A DNA stretch of 64,000 nucleotides from Leptospira perolatii (GCF_002811875.1 NZ_NPDZ01000003.1:186001-250000), one strand, 5' to 3'. Positions 40,268 through 49,566 are shown, counted from the stretch's first letter. Program-made: numbers and translations. The notes: a model not told the origin generated them from the sequence alone.

Positions 40268-41230
40268 CTATTTCAACTTGCCGAAATCTGGAACATACTG
40301 ATCTAGAAATTGATTCATATGTTTTTTGTATTCTTCATAGTTTACATTAAGATCACGAACATGACTAGCTCCCCAATCGTTTAAGAACAAAAGCTTCTTT
40401 GTGTGAATTAAACCTTTGTAATTTACCTCTGCGTGATAAACGGGAACGCTTTCGTCGGATTTAGAATGCGAAATAAAGACTGGACTCTGTACATCTTTAG
40501 CAACTTTCTTTGGAGAAATCTGGTCGGATTCGAAATCACACCTTAATTCTGCAATCGTCATAGAAACTGCCATCATCACTGCTGTAAGAACTGAACCGAA
40601 TTTGCGACTGCCTTCGTATTGGAAGGACTCATTCATATCGCTGGGAGTCGAATCGATTGCTACAAAGGCGAGTTCGGGCTCTCTTGCGGCCGCGAGAAAC
40701 ACGATCGTTCCTCCCATAGATTCTCCTAAAAGTCCGATTTTTGATTTCGGAAGTCCAGTCTTTGTAGTCATCCAATAAAGGATCGACTGCATATCTTTAC
40801 TTTCATGAAAACCGAACGTACCACACTGCCCTCCGGATTCTCCGTGAAATCTAGCGTCCACAGAAAGTATCGAACAACCTCGGTCCCAGAACAACGGCGC
40901 ATATTTTAGGACTGCCCAACGAGTACTCTTGAATCCGTGTTGTAAAATGACTCCACACTTTGCTTGTTCGAATCTCGGATTCTTAAAAAACCAACCTTTG
41001 AGTACTTGTTTTTCCGAACCATGCGCATCCGATTCAATGGCGATAGTCTCAGGTTCAGGTAATCCTACATCGGAAACTTTTTGCAGTTCTACGTGAACTC
41101 TGTCTTCCTCTAACGTGCGTTTGCTGAAGTGTATGATATCTTCCGAGAAAAACCATCCCGCGGCGATATACAAACCTATGATCACTAATAGAGCGATAAT
41201 GCATTTTTTTATCATTGAGCTTCTCTTCAA
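40268..41230 (-). CDS. Membrane-anchored alpha/beta hydrolase
   Basis: The 320-residue protein begins with a basic stretch and a hydrophobic helix (IIALLVIIGLYIAAGWFF), and a hydrolase domain follows. The nucleophile elbow is GESMGG, the oxyanion region is LQHGFKSTR, and the acid is probably Asp in SHSKSDESV with the histidine in WGASHVRD near the end. This pattern fits the BAAT/prolyl-oligopeptidase-like hydrolases with a wide substrate range; a peptidase, esterase or thioesterase role is possible. A second ATG at residue 6 could be the true start. It is divergent from another metallo-beta-lactamase-fold gene across a region with a 7-bp hairpin (41251-41270). Confidence 0.8.
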   Translation of the reverse strand: MKRSSMIKKCIIALLVIIGLYIAAGWFFSEDIIHFSKRTLEEDRVHVELQKVSDVGLPEPETIAIESDAHGSEKQVLKGWFFKNPRFEQAKCGVILQHGFKSTRWAVLKYAPLFWDRGCSILSVDARFHGESGGQCGTFGFHESKDMQSILYWMTTKTGLPKSKIGLLGESMGGTIVFLAAAREPELAFVAIDSTPSDMNESFQYEGSRKFGSVLTAVMMAVSMTIAELRCDFESDQISPKKVAKDVQSPVFISHSKSDESVPVYHAEVNYKGLIHTKKLLFLNDWGASHVRDLNVNYEEYKKHMNQFLDQYVPDFGKLK

Positions 41231-41250
41231 TAAATCTTAACACGGGTTTA

Positions 41251-41270
41251 TGCGAAATTCCCGTTTCGCA
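41251..41270. repeat. 7-bp hairpin between divergent genes
   Basis: TGCGAAA and TTTCGCA flank a six-base loop (TTCCCG). It lies 20 bp upstream of the hydrolase ATG on the minus strand and could be an operator or a leader hairpin. Confidence 0.35.
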
Positions 41271-41402
41271 GATTGATTCGAAGAAAGTCATAAAATTCAG
41301 AACATTATGGATCAAGCACAATCCGATACGTCCGACTAATCTGAAAGGTCTAAGATAGAATTCAAATTGCAAAATATCGCCCACCTGACCAAATTCATCA
41401 TT

Positions 41403-42332
41403 ATGCGATATTTGTTATTCTTATCTATTCTGCTTTGTGCTTCTTATTGTTCTGTTACGGTTACTACCCACAAGTCTTCTGTAATTTCCAAAGGACAGAG
41501 CTCTTCCCTTTTGAAGATAAAACCGAATGAAAAGGGACCGATTCGATTTCAAAAAATTTCGGCTGCAGATTGGGTAGCAGAACGCGATGGGTTGATTGAT
41601 TTTGGAGATCCAAAGGCTAAATCGGCAAAATTAGACTCCGGTCTTGAACCTATACAAATCTACTACTATATATTAGAACATCCTAAGTTTGGTACTTATT
41701 TAATCGATTCCGGAATAGCAGAAGTTTTTAGGAAAGATCCGAAAGAATGGCCACTTTCTAGCTTCGTTCAATCGATCATGAATTTGTCCCATTTGAAAAT
41801 CAAAGAGACCTTATCTGAAAAGCTCAAAAAAACGCCGACTGAAATTGGGGGAATTTTTCTCACTCACTCTCATCTGGATCATATATTAGGAATTCTTGAC
41901 ATTGCAGAAGGAGTGCCCATTTACGCCGGACCCACGGAGCTTACGCATAAAAGGTTTATCAATCAATTCGTACAAGGGGCCACGGATACGATGCTCGGGA
42001 AACAGCCTTCGCTTTTCGAGTTATCCTTCTCAGAAGGTTCTCCCGGGTCGAAGTTTAGAGTCCTAGATTTTTTTGGAGACCAGTCCTTGTTCATTATTCA
42101 CGTTCCAGGACACACAAGCGGCAGCCTTGCCTTCGTTGTGAATAGCACTGAGGGACTGCAACTAGTTACCGGAGATACTTGTCATACGAGCTGGGGATGG
42201 AAGAACAATGTTACGCCTGGAGGTTATACGGATAATATTTCCAATAACAGAGAAAGTCTGAACTTCTTGCAACAAATCGCAGAGACTTTTCCGAAAATCG
42301 TAATCCATCCGGGGCACCAACCTTTGAACTAG
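41403..42332 (+). CDS. Exported metallo-beta-lactamase-fold protein (lactonase-like)
   Basis: The precursor starts with a signal peptide and a possible lipobox ([13 protein letters not shown]), suggesting a lipoprotein, and 310 residues follow from the ATG at 41403. The domain is a compact metallo-beta-lactamase fold with [11 protein letters not shown], the second histidine in [22 protein letters not shown] and the final HPGHQ. This arrangement is like N-acyl-homoserine lactonases and related hydrolases, but the substrate is not determinable. The frame continues upstream to a TTG at 41367, which I reject because the ATG directly precedes the hydrophobic segment. There is no clear ribosome site. 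Confidence 0.8.
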   Translation: MRYLLFLSILLCASYCSVTVTTHKSSVISKGQSSSLLKIKPNEKGPIRFQKISAADWVAERDGLIDFGDPKAKSAKLDSGLEPIQIYYYILEHPKFGTYLIDSGIAEVFRKDPKEWPLSSFVQSIMNLSHLKIKETLSEKLKKTPTEIGGIFLTHSHLDHILGILDIAEGVPIYAGPTELTHKRFINQFVQGATDTMLGKQPSLFELSFSEGSPGSKFRVLDFFGDQSLFIIHVPGHTSGSLAFVVNSTEGLQLVTGDTCHTSWGWKNNVTPGGYTDNISNNRESLNFLQQIAETFPKIVIHPGHQPLN

Positions 42333-42339
42333 TTGGAAA

Positions 42340-43143
42340 TTACTGCAAACTTAGGAGCTGAATCTCTGTAGACGATAGCGCCCTGTTATAGATTCGCACT
42401 TCATCGATTGCCCCGTCAAAAATATATCCTGAATTGAGTGAGCTGGTAGCAAGTTGAAAGGATGCGAGAGTACCCCAGGGGTAGTTCAAGCCGCCAGATC
42501 CGCTTGTAATTTGAGATCCGTTTACATAAAAAGTCGCTCTTTTGGTGGGCAGTTCCCATACAAATGCGATATGGTACCAAGTATTGTTTGAGTAAACTCC
42601 ACACGCGCTAGAGACATCCACATCTCCGGAGGATCCATCATTCGTAAATCCTCTCAACCTACCAGTGCATACTCCAATATTATAATATTGTAAACCGAAT
42701 CCATTCCCCTGAGACAAAAAGATCCCGTTGAGCCCAGAAGGTACTGCTGGAAAATTGCCGCTCGCCCAAGCGCTGACAGTAAAGGACGAAATATTTCCGG
42801 CCAGGAAGTCTTCTCCATTTTGGGAAGAAGAATGGAAAGCAGTTCCATGGTAGTGAAATGCCCCGGAAGGAACTCCATCGTGTCCAGTCACAGAAGTCAT
42901 ACCAGATCCGAAAGCGCTCAGGTTTAGAGTTCCAACGGAGTCTTGCGCATTTCCATCAAGTGGCCAATGGTGCAATAAACCTTGGCTTAGAGTAGAATTT
43001 CCCAATAGCGAGGCCAAGATGAGATAGTTCTGTTTGCTAGAATCTACCTGGAGTAGATCATACAGAATGATAATCGTTCCACAATTTCCGAAAACCAGAG
43101 ATAGAAATAGAGGAAGAAGAGCTTTAAGTTTGATTCGATTCAT
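42340..43143 (-). CDS. LamG-domain lipoprotein
   Basis: The 267-residue precursor has a lipobox ending VFGNC after a hydrophobic signal, so it is probably an outer-membrane-anchored lipoprotein. Residues from about 60 to the end form a concanavalin/LamG-like beta-sandwich: LHHWPLDGNAQDSVG, SFTVSAWA, NNTWYHIAFVWE, ATFYVNGSQI and the typical ending GAIDEVRIYNRALSSTEI. Such domains bind sugars or proteins, and surface exposure is plausible for Leptospira lipoproteins of this type. It follows a DUF1554-type lipoprotein gene on the same strand after 145 bp containing an inverted repeat. Confidence 0.85.
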   Translation of the reverse strand: MNRIKLKALLPLFLSLVFGNCGTIIILYDLLQVDSSKQNYLILASLLGNSTLSQGLLHHWPLDGNAQDSVGTLNLSAFGSGMTSVTGHDGVPSGAFHYHGTAFHSSSQNGEDFLAGNISSFTVSAWASGNFPAVPSGLNGIFLSQGNGFGLQYYNIGVCTGRLRGFTNDGSSGDVDVSSACGVYSNNTWYHIAFVWELPTKRATFYVNGSQITSGSGGLNYPWGTLASFQLATSSLNSGYIFDGAIDEVRIYNRALSSTEIQLLSLQ

Positions 43144-43177
43144 CTTCCTTTTTTCATCCGACTTTTTTTAAAATCCC

Positions 43178-43234
43178 ATTCTCTCGACCGAAGGGTTTCG
43201 ATTTCAGTCGGATTCCAGGTCGGTCTTAGAGAAT
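43178..43234. repeat. Imperfect inverted repeat between two lipoprotein genes
   Basis: ATTCTCTCGACCG (43178-43190) pairs with CGGTCTTAGAGAAT (43221-43234), apart from a small internal mismatch. It lies after the DUF1554-type gene and before the LamG gene on the minus strand, so it may terminate the first or regulate the second. Confidence 0.45.
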
Positions 43235-43288
43235 CATAACCGTTCAGAATAATTTTTATTTCAAGAAAATTTCATACAATGCAGTCGT

Positions 43289-43987
43289 TTATTGGCTCAC
43301 ACATAATATCGGATATGCGGGACTGGCACATCCAAATAGGCCAGTACTCGCGGAGACGCTCGTGTTAGTCGTAGATATCATGTCCCCTGCACCCGCGGTT
43401 CCACCTACTGCAGTCCAGCCGACGCACTCTCCTCCGGAGAGCCAACTTGTAGTCAGACCCGACCAAAAGAAATTCGTAGGGCTTCCGGGTGTAGGACTAA
43501 ATCCCGCACTTAACGGAAAGTTAAACAACGCAGATGCATTTGTTGTTCCGACAACCGTGGTCTTATTCTGCTGGTAATAGGTGGCGTTCGGTTTTAATAC
43601 CCAATTTAAATTCTCTGCAATCCCACCGGAACAGTTTGCAGTAGTACATGCATGGCGAGCGGTTCCGATCCCGGAAGTATTATTTAGTAGCGCCCTATAT
43701 TGGCCAGTCCCAGCAAGACTAGGTGGAATACTGGAATTACAAGTTATATCTGCACCGTCAATTCCGCTCAATCCAGAACCATTGAAGAGCGAACTAGTAA
43801 CATACACATACCCCACAAAGCCAGGATTGACTAATGGCGGAATGGAAATAATCCCTGAATTCGAAAGTACCTGCGCCTTTAACAAACCTTCCGGCGTAGA
43901 AGGATCCAAATCGTTTGGTTCAAATTTCAGACAGTGAATCGTGAATATTATCAAGGAGGAAAAAATTGCAATGTTTGTGAATTTCAT
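43289..43987 (-). CDS. DUF1554-type Leptospira lipoprotein
   Basis: The precursor (232 residues from the ATG at 43987; an earlier ATG at 43999 is possible) has a signal with lipobox IFTIHC. The following acidic stretch FEPNDLDPSTPEGLL matches the linker seen in many Leptospira surface lipoproteins. The rest fits DUF1554, a C-type-lectin-like domain: VYVTSSLFNG, GIDGADITCNS, QYRALLNN, WVLKPNATYYQ, FFWSGLTTSW and a closing cysteine pair (GCASPAYPILCVSQ). These proteins are typically outer-membrane or surface lipoproteins of unknown role. Low-complexity Ser/Thr/Gly content is high, as usual for this group. Confidence 0.85.
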   Translation of the reverse strand: MKFTNIAIFSSLIIFTIHCLKFEPNDLDPSTPEGLLKAQVLSNSGIISIPPLVNPGFVGYVYVTSSLFNGSGLSGIDGADITCNSSIPPSLAGTGQYRALLNNTSGIGTARHACTTANCSGGIAENLNWVLKPNATYYQQNKTTVVGTTNASALFNFPLSAGFSPTPGSPTNFFWSGLTTSWLSGGECVGWTAVGGTAGAGDMISTTNTSVSASTGLFGCASPAYPILCVSQ

Positions 43988-44130
43988 AATGATGCCCATT
44001 TTTTGGCCCTTTTAAACCTATCCATTTGTCCGTTAATATTGGCCATTAAAAGAATCGGCAAAGATACAAAATTCTTTCTTCCGGATGAAATACAGAGCGA
44101 ATCGCGGCTTCCGGGCGGTTCGACTAGGAG

Positions 44131-44156
44131 AGTCCCCGCCCTACTGGGCGGGGGCT
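44131..44156. repeat. GC-rich 11-bp hairpin
   Basis: CCCCGCCC (44134-44141) pairs perfectly with GGGCGGGG (44146-44153) around a TACT loop. Three more outer pairs, one of them a wobble, extend the stem to 11 bp. On the minus strand it is downstream of the DUF1554 promoter side and upstream of the methyltransferase gene end, so it may also act as a terminator. Confidence 0.6.
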
Positions 44157-44239
44157 GGTGCGGTGGAAGTACCGAGCTCCGATTTCGCCGAGATATCAGA
44201 ATTGTTCCGAAAATGCAAGCGCGATTCGGAAGACATCCT

Positions 44240-44255
44240 TGTAGGAGCTCCTACA
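44240..44255. repeat. Perfect 16-bp palindrome TGTAGGAGCTCCTACA
   Basis: This is a gapless palindrome. It has the same length, the same TGT/ACA ends and a similar AG(C/T)T centre as the 16-bp repeat elsewhere in the window, so it may be a variant of the same class. Confidence 0.6.
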
Positions 44256-44306
44256 GAAATATTGAAATAATTCGAGCGCTCTCGTACGAGCCGGGAATCT
44301 TAGGCT

Positions 44307-44993
44307 TCAATCTGTCAGATAAAATTCGTCGCAAAAAGGAGATCCAGTGACCAATCTGCTCTCTAATAAGTTGAATGAAACTCTTCTGAAATATTTTAAT
44401 ATCACTTTTTCATAAAATCTTCTAGAGCGTGCGTGTGCATACGGATCCACAAAAAAGATTTCTTTCTTCATTCTGTCGTAGTCCTTATTTGTCGGGACAG
44501 AAAAATACAAATACTTAACGATTTTATGAAGTTTCTCGAATATTGGCTTTATATCCGAGTCTTCCACATATTGAACAACCGAGTTGCAGATTCCCAAGTC
44601 AAAAGGTGACCCTATAAAGTATTTCGAATCCAAGTCCTGGATCGTAGAGTGTAAAAAGGAAAGATTATACGAATGAATCCATTTCTGCAAAGCCATTGCG
44701 TCTATCATTTCTTCCGAAGGATCGATGGCAAAGACTCTCGAAGGCCTGAGCGCTTTTACAACTTCTTTGAGTAGAATTCCTTTCCCGAATCCGAAATCTG
44801 CTACGCTATAAATCTGAAGCTGCATTAGCTCGAAAACGGACTTCATGTAATTTGCATGTTCTTTTGCATTGAACGAAGCATCTACATCGATCCCGGATCC
44901 ATATATCTCTTTCCAGTAAGACGATTCAAAGGGAAGGCCGTTCGCGCCGTATGCTATGTAATCCGAATCCTCTTTTTTTCTTCTAAGTCTCAT
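44307..44993 (-). CDS. Class I SAM-dependent methyltransferase
   Basis: The 228-residue cytoplasmic protein has the Rossmann methyltransferase motifs: ADFGFGKGILLKEV for the SAM loop, then VFAIDPSEEMIDAM for the second strand acidic residue, and FDLGICNSVVQYVED for the fourth strand. No further domain shows the substrate. The start overlaps the stop of the upstream membrane-protein gene by four bases, so the two are co-translated. Such pairs often belong to glycan or lipid modification, but this is a guess. Confidence 0.82.
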   Translation of the reverse strand: MRLRRKKEDSDYIAYGANGLPFESSYWKEIYGSGIDVDASFNAKEHANYMKSVFELMQLQIYSVADFGFGKGILLKEVVKALRPSRVFAIDPSEEMIDAMALQKWIHSYNLSFLHSTIQDLDSKYFIGSPFDLGICNSVVQYVEDSDIKPIFEKLHKIVKYLYFSVPTNKDYDRMKKEIFFVDPYAHARSRRFYEKVILKYFRRVSFNLLESRLVTGSPFCDEFYLTD

Positions 44994-46321
44994 GCCTGAG
45001 GATTCTTGGATGAAGCAATGAGCTGAATTAAGAATATTCTTAATTTGTCATATGGTTTATCTGTTTCTAATTTGCCCATTGTAATCGCGACTTTTGGATT
45101 GAAACTCTTCAAGCTTGGATCCACTTCTATCTGCTTTAAAAGAGCTCCGCTCGATAATATCCTTTCTTCTGATAGAAAAAGATAAGGAGTATTTCTGCCT
45201 TTTACGTTTTTCAGCAGAATCTTCTTATCTACCGGCCAAACATCTTCCAATAAAAGATAATCCTTATCTTTGATTGTCTTTGGTGCTCGGAAGGAAAACT
45301 TCTGTTTCGTTTTGAAATAGAGATATGCAGCCGTAGGAGCCGGAATATAAACTTTCTCATCTGGATTGATCACGCCCCTGCCCCTTAGCGATAGAATATC
45401 CTTAGAGAGAGAGCTGGACCGATTTGCATCGATCTCTGAGAGAGGTCGAACCGTAAAATATCCCGAAACTACGATGAGCAAAAACAACACTACGGAGGCG
45501 GCAATTGTACTGAGCTCTTTTTCAGATTTGAGTAGAAAAGTGCTGACTCCCAAAATTGCGATAAGGGATCCAAAACTAATTAGATACAACCACAATTGAT
45601 ATGCGAGATAGTGCAAAGAATTCTCTCCGTAAAAGTCGAGACCAGTAAATAATACGATCGAGAACACAAAAAAAGAGAGATATGCGACTAGGAATAACTT
45701 CGGAATATTTCTTCTCTTAAAAAAAACCGATTGCTGTTTTTTCTTTTCCCGAATCCCAACTGTTCCCGCCTTGATTACAAAAATCGTAAATCCAATCCAG
45801 AAAAACGTAAAGTGAGACAAGAACCCAAACGCCGTACACGCAACGAGCACCAAGATGTCGAGAACGGTTTCCATTCGGAAGGAGATAAAAAGGATCAGCA
45901 AAAAGCACAGACTCACTAGCTCCGGCATGAACTGAATTGCGATCGGATAAACGAGCGGATTGATTGCTGTTAAATAACAGACCAGATAGTGATTTAACTT
46001 CCAGGTTTCTCTTTGCATTAAATAAGCGCAAAGGTGGATCGCAAGACTTAAGAAAAAAGCTCCGAAGGAAAGTGCTGCAGGGACATAGTTTAAACCGAAA
46101 ACAGACTTCCAACCCAGCAATAGCAAGAAGCTGAGAGGTTCATTTGGCGAAAAGAACTTACCGTCCTCTAATAGAGATCTTAATTCTGCTAAAACTCGAA
46201 CCCCGTTTTCCGTGGACGGTTCACCATGCCACTGATAGAGAAAGCTCAAAAGTGCAGTTAAAAAAATGAGGGAGGCCGTAATAAAGATCGGATTTGCTTT
46301 TCTATTGCGTTCTAAGTCCAT
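44990..46321 (-). CDS. Multi-spanning membrane protein, possibly glycosyltransferase-like
   Basis: The 443-residue protein has about nine to ten hydrophobic helices in the first 300 residues and a soluble C-terminal part of about 135 residues. The layout recalls GT-C (PMT/ArnT-like) enzymes: an early charged loop (HGEPSTENGVRVLAEL) between helices 1 and 2, many helices, then a soluble domain. The diagnostic acidic pair is not clear, so the function remains open. It is co-translated with the methyltransferase (ATGA overlap at 44990-44993). Confidence 0.65.
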   Translation of the reverse strand: MDLERNRKANPIFITASLIFLTALLSFLYQWHGEPSTENGVRVLAELRSLLEDGKFFSPNEPLSFLLLLGWKSVFGLNYVPAALSFGAFFLSLAIHLCAYLMQRETWKLNHYLVCYLTAINPLVYPIAIQFMPELVSLCFLLILFISFRMETVLDILVLVACTAFGFLSHFTFFWIGFTIFVIKAGTVGIREKKKQQSVFFKRRNIPKLFLVAYLSFFVFSIVLFTGLDFYGENSLHYLAYQLWLYLISFGSLIAILGVSTFLLKSEKELSTIAASVVLFLLIVVSGYFTVRPLSEIDANRSSSLSKDILSLRGRGVINPDEKVYIPAPTAAYLYFKTKQKFSFRAPKTIKDKDYLLLEDVWPVDKKILLKNVKGRNTPYLFLSEERILSSGALLKQIEVDPSLKSFNPKVAITMGKLETDKPYDKLRIFLIQLIASSKNPQA

Positions 46322-46438
46322 TCAGCGGGTACTTTAGGCTTTACCGGATTTCGAAGCAATGTTAAAAATTTAGGTGAAATTATACCAACACATTTTGAAG
46401 TAAACTTGAAGAGGCAACTCTTCTCGGGGATGATCGAG

Positions 46439-48451
46439 ATGGAAAAAAAAGCACATATCCTATACGACAAAAGTGGAAGTCCTACAAAGGAACCGGCCTG
46501 GATCTTCCGGACCTACGCGGGCCACACAAATGCGAGAGAGTCCAACGAACTATTCCGTAAAAATCTCGCAAAAGGCCAAACAGGACTCTCTATCGCTTTC
46601 GACCTGCCCACCCAATGCGGATACAGCTCGGATCATTCCATCGCAAAACCGGAAATCGGAAAAGTAGGAGTTCCTATCAACACTCTCGAGGATTTCCGAA
46701 TTCTATTCGACCAAATCCCGATCGAAGAAATGAACACATCAATGACCATCAATGGAACTTCCATGTGGTTACTCTCTCTCTATGTTGCTTTAGCGGAAGA
46801 AAGAGGAGTGGACATTTCTCTTTTGCAAGGAACCACCCAAAACGACATAATCAAAGAATACTTGGCGCGCGGAACCTATATTTTTCCACCGGAGCATTCG
46901 ATTCGTATCATCGTGGACATGTACGAGTACTGTCTGAAGCATATTCCGAAATGGAATCCTTCGAATATCTGCTCTTACCATCTTCAAGAAGCAGGTGCCA
47001 CTCCTGTACAGGAGCTCGCATTTGCTCTCGCTACCGCCATGGCGATCTTGGATGCAATCAAAGATCGAAATTGTTTTACGCATGAGGAATTCGAGCAATG
47101 CGTAGGAAGGATCTCCTTCTTCGTAAACGCCGGAATTCGTTTCGTGGAAGAAATGAGCAAAATGAGAGCCTTTACCGATATGTGGGATCGCATTACGACA
47201 GACACATATTCGGTGAAGAGCGAAAAGTACAGAAGATTCCGCTACGGAGTTCAGGTCAATTCGCTCGGCCTAACCGAAGAGCAACCGGAGAATAACGCCT
47301 GGAGGATCTTAATCGAAGCGCTAGGAGTCACATTGAGTCGAGACGCGAGATGCAGAGCGCTGCAATTACCTGCTTGGAACGAAGCACTTTCGCTGCCTAG
47401 GCCTTGGGACCAACAATGGTCACTTCGTTTGCAACAAGTTCTAGCGTATGAAACGGATCTTTTAGAATATCCGGATATATTCGAAGGATCTAAAGTAATC
47501 GAGAGCAAGGTAAAAGATCTGATCGAATTTGCTAATGTAGAGATCGATAAAATCAAGCAAATGGGCGGAGCAATCAAGGCAATCGATAACGGATATATGA
47601 AATCTCAGCTCGTAAAATCCCAAGCAGAGAGGCTCGCAAAAATCAACAATAACGAATTGGTTATCGTCGGTAAGAACAAGTGGAAAGAAGGGATCACCTC
47701 CCCTCTCACCAGTGATCCGGACGGAGGTATCTTTAAAGTGGATCCTAAATCCGCGGAAGAAACCTTACGAGTGTTAGCTGAAGTCAAATCCAGACGTGAT
47801 GCCAAGAAGGTATCGGAGTCATTGACTCGTTTGGAAGAAGACGCAAAAGCTGGTAAAAACCTAATGTATGCTTCGATCCAATGCGCAAAAGCGTTAGTGT
47901 CCACTGGAGAATGGGCGGATGTTCTGCGCAAAGTTTTCGGAGAATACAGACCAGCCACAGGAGTCGAAGGACAAAAACTGAATTTAGAAACTGACAAAGT
48001 TTCTAAAGTGCGATCCAAAGTGGAAAAATACCTGAAAGAATCCGGTGCTCGCCCGAAAATCGTGGTCGGCAAACCGGGGTTAGACGGCCATTCCAACGGT
48101 GCTGAGATGATCGCAGTTTCCGCAAAACATGCCGGCTTTGATGTGATCTATTCCGGAATTCGTCTCACTCCCGAAGAAATCGTACAATCCGCGGTAGAAG
48201 AAAACGCGGACGTAATCGGTGTTTCCATTCTCTCCGGTTCTCACGTCGAGTTAGCAGAACAAATCTTCGCGGAACTAAAACACTACAAAGCAGACATACC
48301 TGTAGTTTTTGGCGGAATCATTCCGCAACCAGACTTCGAGGTTCTGACTAAAATCGGAGTAAAAGCTATTTTTACACCGAAAGATTATGACCTAATGGAC
48401 GTAATGGACAGAATTATCGATATCGTTGCGAAAGCTCCGATCGCAGTATAA
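46439..48451 (+). CDS. meaA: Ethylmalonyl-CoA mutase-type cobalamin enzyme
   Basis: This protein of 670 residues is a coenzyme-B12-dependent acyl-CoA mutase with both halves in one chain. The substrate domain has WIFRTYAGH, the conserved ASNELFR-like ARESNELFR, GLSIAFDLPTQCGYSSDH, MNTSMTINGTSMWLL and SYHLQEAGATPVQELA. The C-terminal B12 domain has KPGLDGHSNGAEM, where D-x-H-x-x-G supplies the axial histidine. The HSNG form and overall sequence follow MeaA/Ecm (ethylmalonyl-CoA mutase) rather than methylmalonyl-CoA mutase, whose motif is usually HDRG. I chose the ATG at 46439, with GGGG nine bases upstream. A TTG (46406) and an ATG (46430) upstream are in frame. Its GTPase chaperone follows after three bases. 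Confidence 0.9.
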   Translation: MEKKAHILYDKSGSPTKEPAWIFRTYAGHTNARESNELFRKNLAKGQTGLSIAFDLPTQCGYSSDHSIAKPEIGKVGVPINTLEDFRILFDQIPIEEMNTSMTINGTSMWLLSLYVALAEERGVDISLLQGTTQNDIIKEYLARGTYIFPPEHSIRIIVDMYEYCLKHIPKWNPSNICSYHLQEAGATPVQELAFALATAMAILDAIKDRNCFTHEEFEQCVGRISFFVNAGIRFVEEMSKMRAFTDMWDRITTDTYSVKSEKYRRFRYGVQVNSLGLTEEQPENNAWRILIEALGVTLSRDARCRALQLPAWNEALSLPRPWDQQWSLRLQQVLAYETDLLEYPDIFEGSKVIESKVKDLIEFANVEIDKIKQMGGAIKAIDNGYMKSQLVKSQAERLAKINNNELVIVGKNKWKEGITSPLTSDPDGGIFKVDPKSAEETLRVLAEVKSRRDAKKVSESLTRLEEDAKAGKNLMYASIQCAKALVSTGEWADVLRKVFGEYRPATGVEGQKLNLETDKVSKVRSKVEKYLKESGARPKIVVGKPGLDGHSNGAEMIAVSAKHAGFDVIYSGIRLTPEEIVQSAVEENADVIGVSILSGSHVELAEQIFAELKHYKADIPVVFGGIIPQPDFEVLTKIGVKAIFTPKDYDLMDVMDRIIDIVAKAPIAV

Positions 48452-48454
48452 TCT

Positions 48455-49423
48455 ATGGCAGTGAGGTTCGCAGAACCAGAACTAAAAGCCTTAATCCAAG
48501 AAGCAGGAGCTGGCGAAAAGTTTCCGTTATCAAAGCTGATCACTGAGTTGGAAAGACCCAACTCTATCGAATTCCGAAGATTATTATTTCGTGAATTAGG
48601 AAAACTAGGATATTCCGGAAAAGACTCTCTTACAATCGGATTGACCGGGACTCCGGGTGCCGGCAAGTCTTCTCTACTCGGAGAACTTTCTACCGAATTC
48701 TTAAAGATTCCAAATGGTAAGAAAATGGCCGTAGTGGCAATCGATCCATCGAGTCATATCAGCGGAGGATCCTTGTTAGGCGACCGAACCCGCCTGACTC
48801 TTCCGACTCGCGAAAAAAGAATCTACTTTCGATCCCAGCCAAGTCAGCTGGAACTAGGAGGAGTCAATCCTTATACCTACCACGTAATTCGGTTATTGAG
48901 ATGCTTTTTTGATGTCGTCTTTGTGGAAACAGTCGGGATAGGACAAAGCGAAATCGAAGTATCAAAATTTTCTGATATATCCTTTTTGGTTATGGTTCCT
49001 TTGGGAGGAGACCAAATCCAATTTATGAAAAGCGGGATCATGGAAGTCCCGGATGCATTTATTTTAAATAAATGCGATGAAGAAACTCTTGCTCAGTCTA
49101 GCTATCATACCCTTACTCATACCTTGGAATTCTTAAGAGATCTAACTCCCGGTGGCAAAGTTCCTCCCGTTTTCATGACCAGTGTAAAAACAAAAAGAGG
49201 GATCAAAGAGCTTCTTGAATATATGCTCTCTCAAAAACCGGGAGAAAAGAGAGAATCCGAAATGGATCTGCAGATTCGGAAATGGATCAAAAATGAATAC
49301 GGAAATTTAGGTCTCAGAATTCTGGATCATTCCAAGCTGGATCTTTTGCCAACAGACTCCTTCGAGGATCGAGAACAGAAAATCGTCTCTCAAATTCAGT
49401 CCGAAATTCGGAATTCCATTTAG
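48455..49423 (+). CDS. meaB: G3E GTPase chaperone for the B12 mutase (MeaB-like)
   Basis: This 322-residue protein has Walker A GTPGAGKSS (65-73), the conserved VVAIDPSSHISGGSLLGDRTR, the ETVGIGQSE switch region and the base-recognition NKCD. These define the MeaB/ArgK group, which loads and protects adenosylcobalamin in mutases. The start is three bases after the meaA stop, so they form a tight operon and MeaA is the obvious client. A dimerisation arm follows at the C-terminus (about residues 270-322). Confidence 0.93.
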   Translation: MAVRFAEPELKALIQEAGAGEKFPLSKLITELERPNSIEFRRLLFRELGKLGYSGKDSLTIGLTGTPGAGKSSLLGELSTEFLKIPNGKKMAVVAIDPSSHISGGSLLGDRTRLTLPTREKRIYFRSQPSQLELGGVNPYTYHVIRLLRCFFDVVFVETVGIGQSEIEVSKFSDISFLVMVPLGGDQIQFMKSGIMEVPDAFILNKCDEETLAQSSYHTLTHTLEFLRDLTPGGKVPPVFMTSVKTKRGIKELLEYMLSQKPGEKRESEMDLQIRKWIKNEYGNLGLRILDHSKLDLLPTDSFEDREQKIVSQIQSEIRNSI

Positions 49424-49566
49424 AAAAATTCAAACCCCGTTTTTCGAATTTTACAGAATGAGTTCTGCGAAATTTTTATATTTCTAAAATCCTATTTTTT
49501 GCATCGAACTCATTCTATTTCGATTGCGAACGATTCTTAATTTGGACTTACGTTATGATTCCCCTC

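Larger units (their letters stand above)
44000..44306. other. 307-bp gap with GC-rich structured element, no convincing gene
   Basis: Open frames here have no family resemblance. The middle (about 44085-44260) is clearly richer in G and C than its surroundings and has strong folding potential: a closing stem CGAATCGCG / CGCGATTCG (44098-44106 with 44220-44228), an 11-bp hairpin at 44131-44156, and a perfect 16-bp palindrome at 44240-44255. Confidence 0.6.

Noticed and set aside
43934..44350. Open frame across the gap between the DUF1554-type and methyltransferase genes
   Set aside because: It runs through the GC-rich folded element and antisense into the methyltransferase gene, has no recognisable protein features and lacks a ribosome site.
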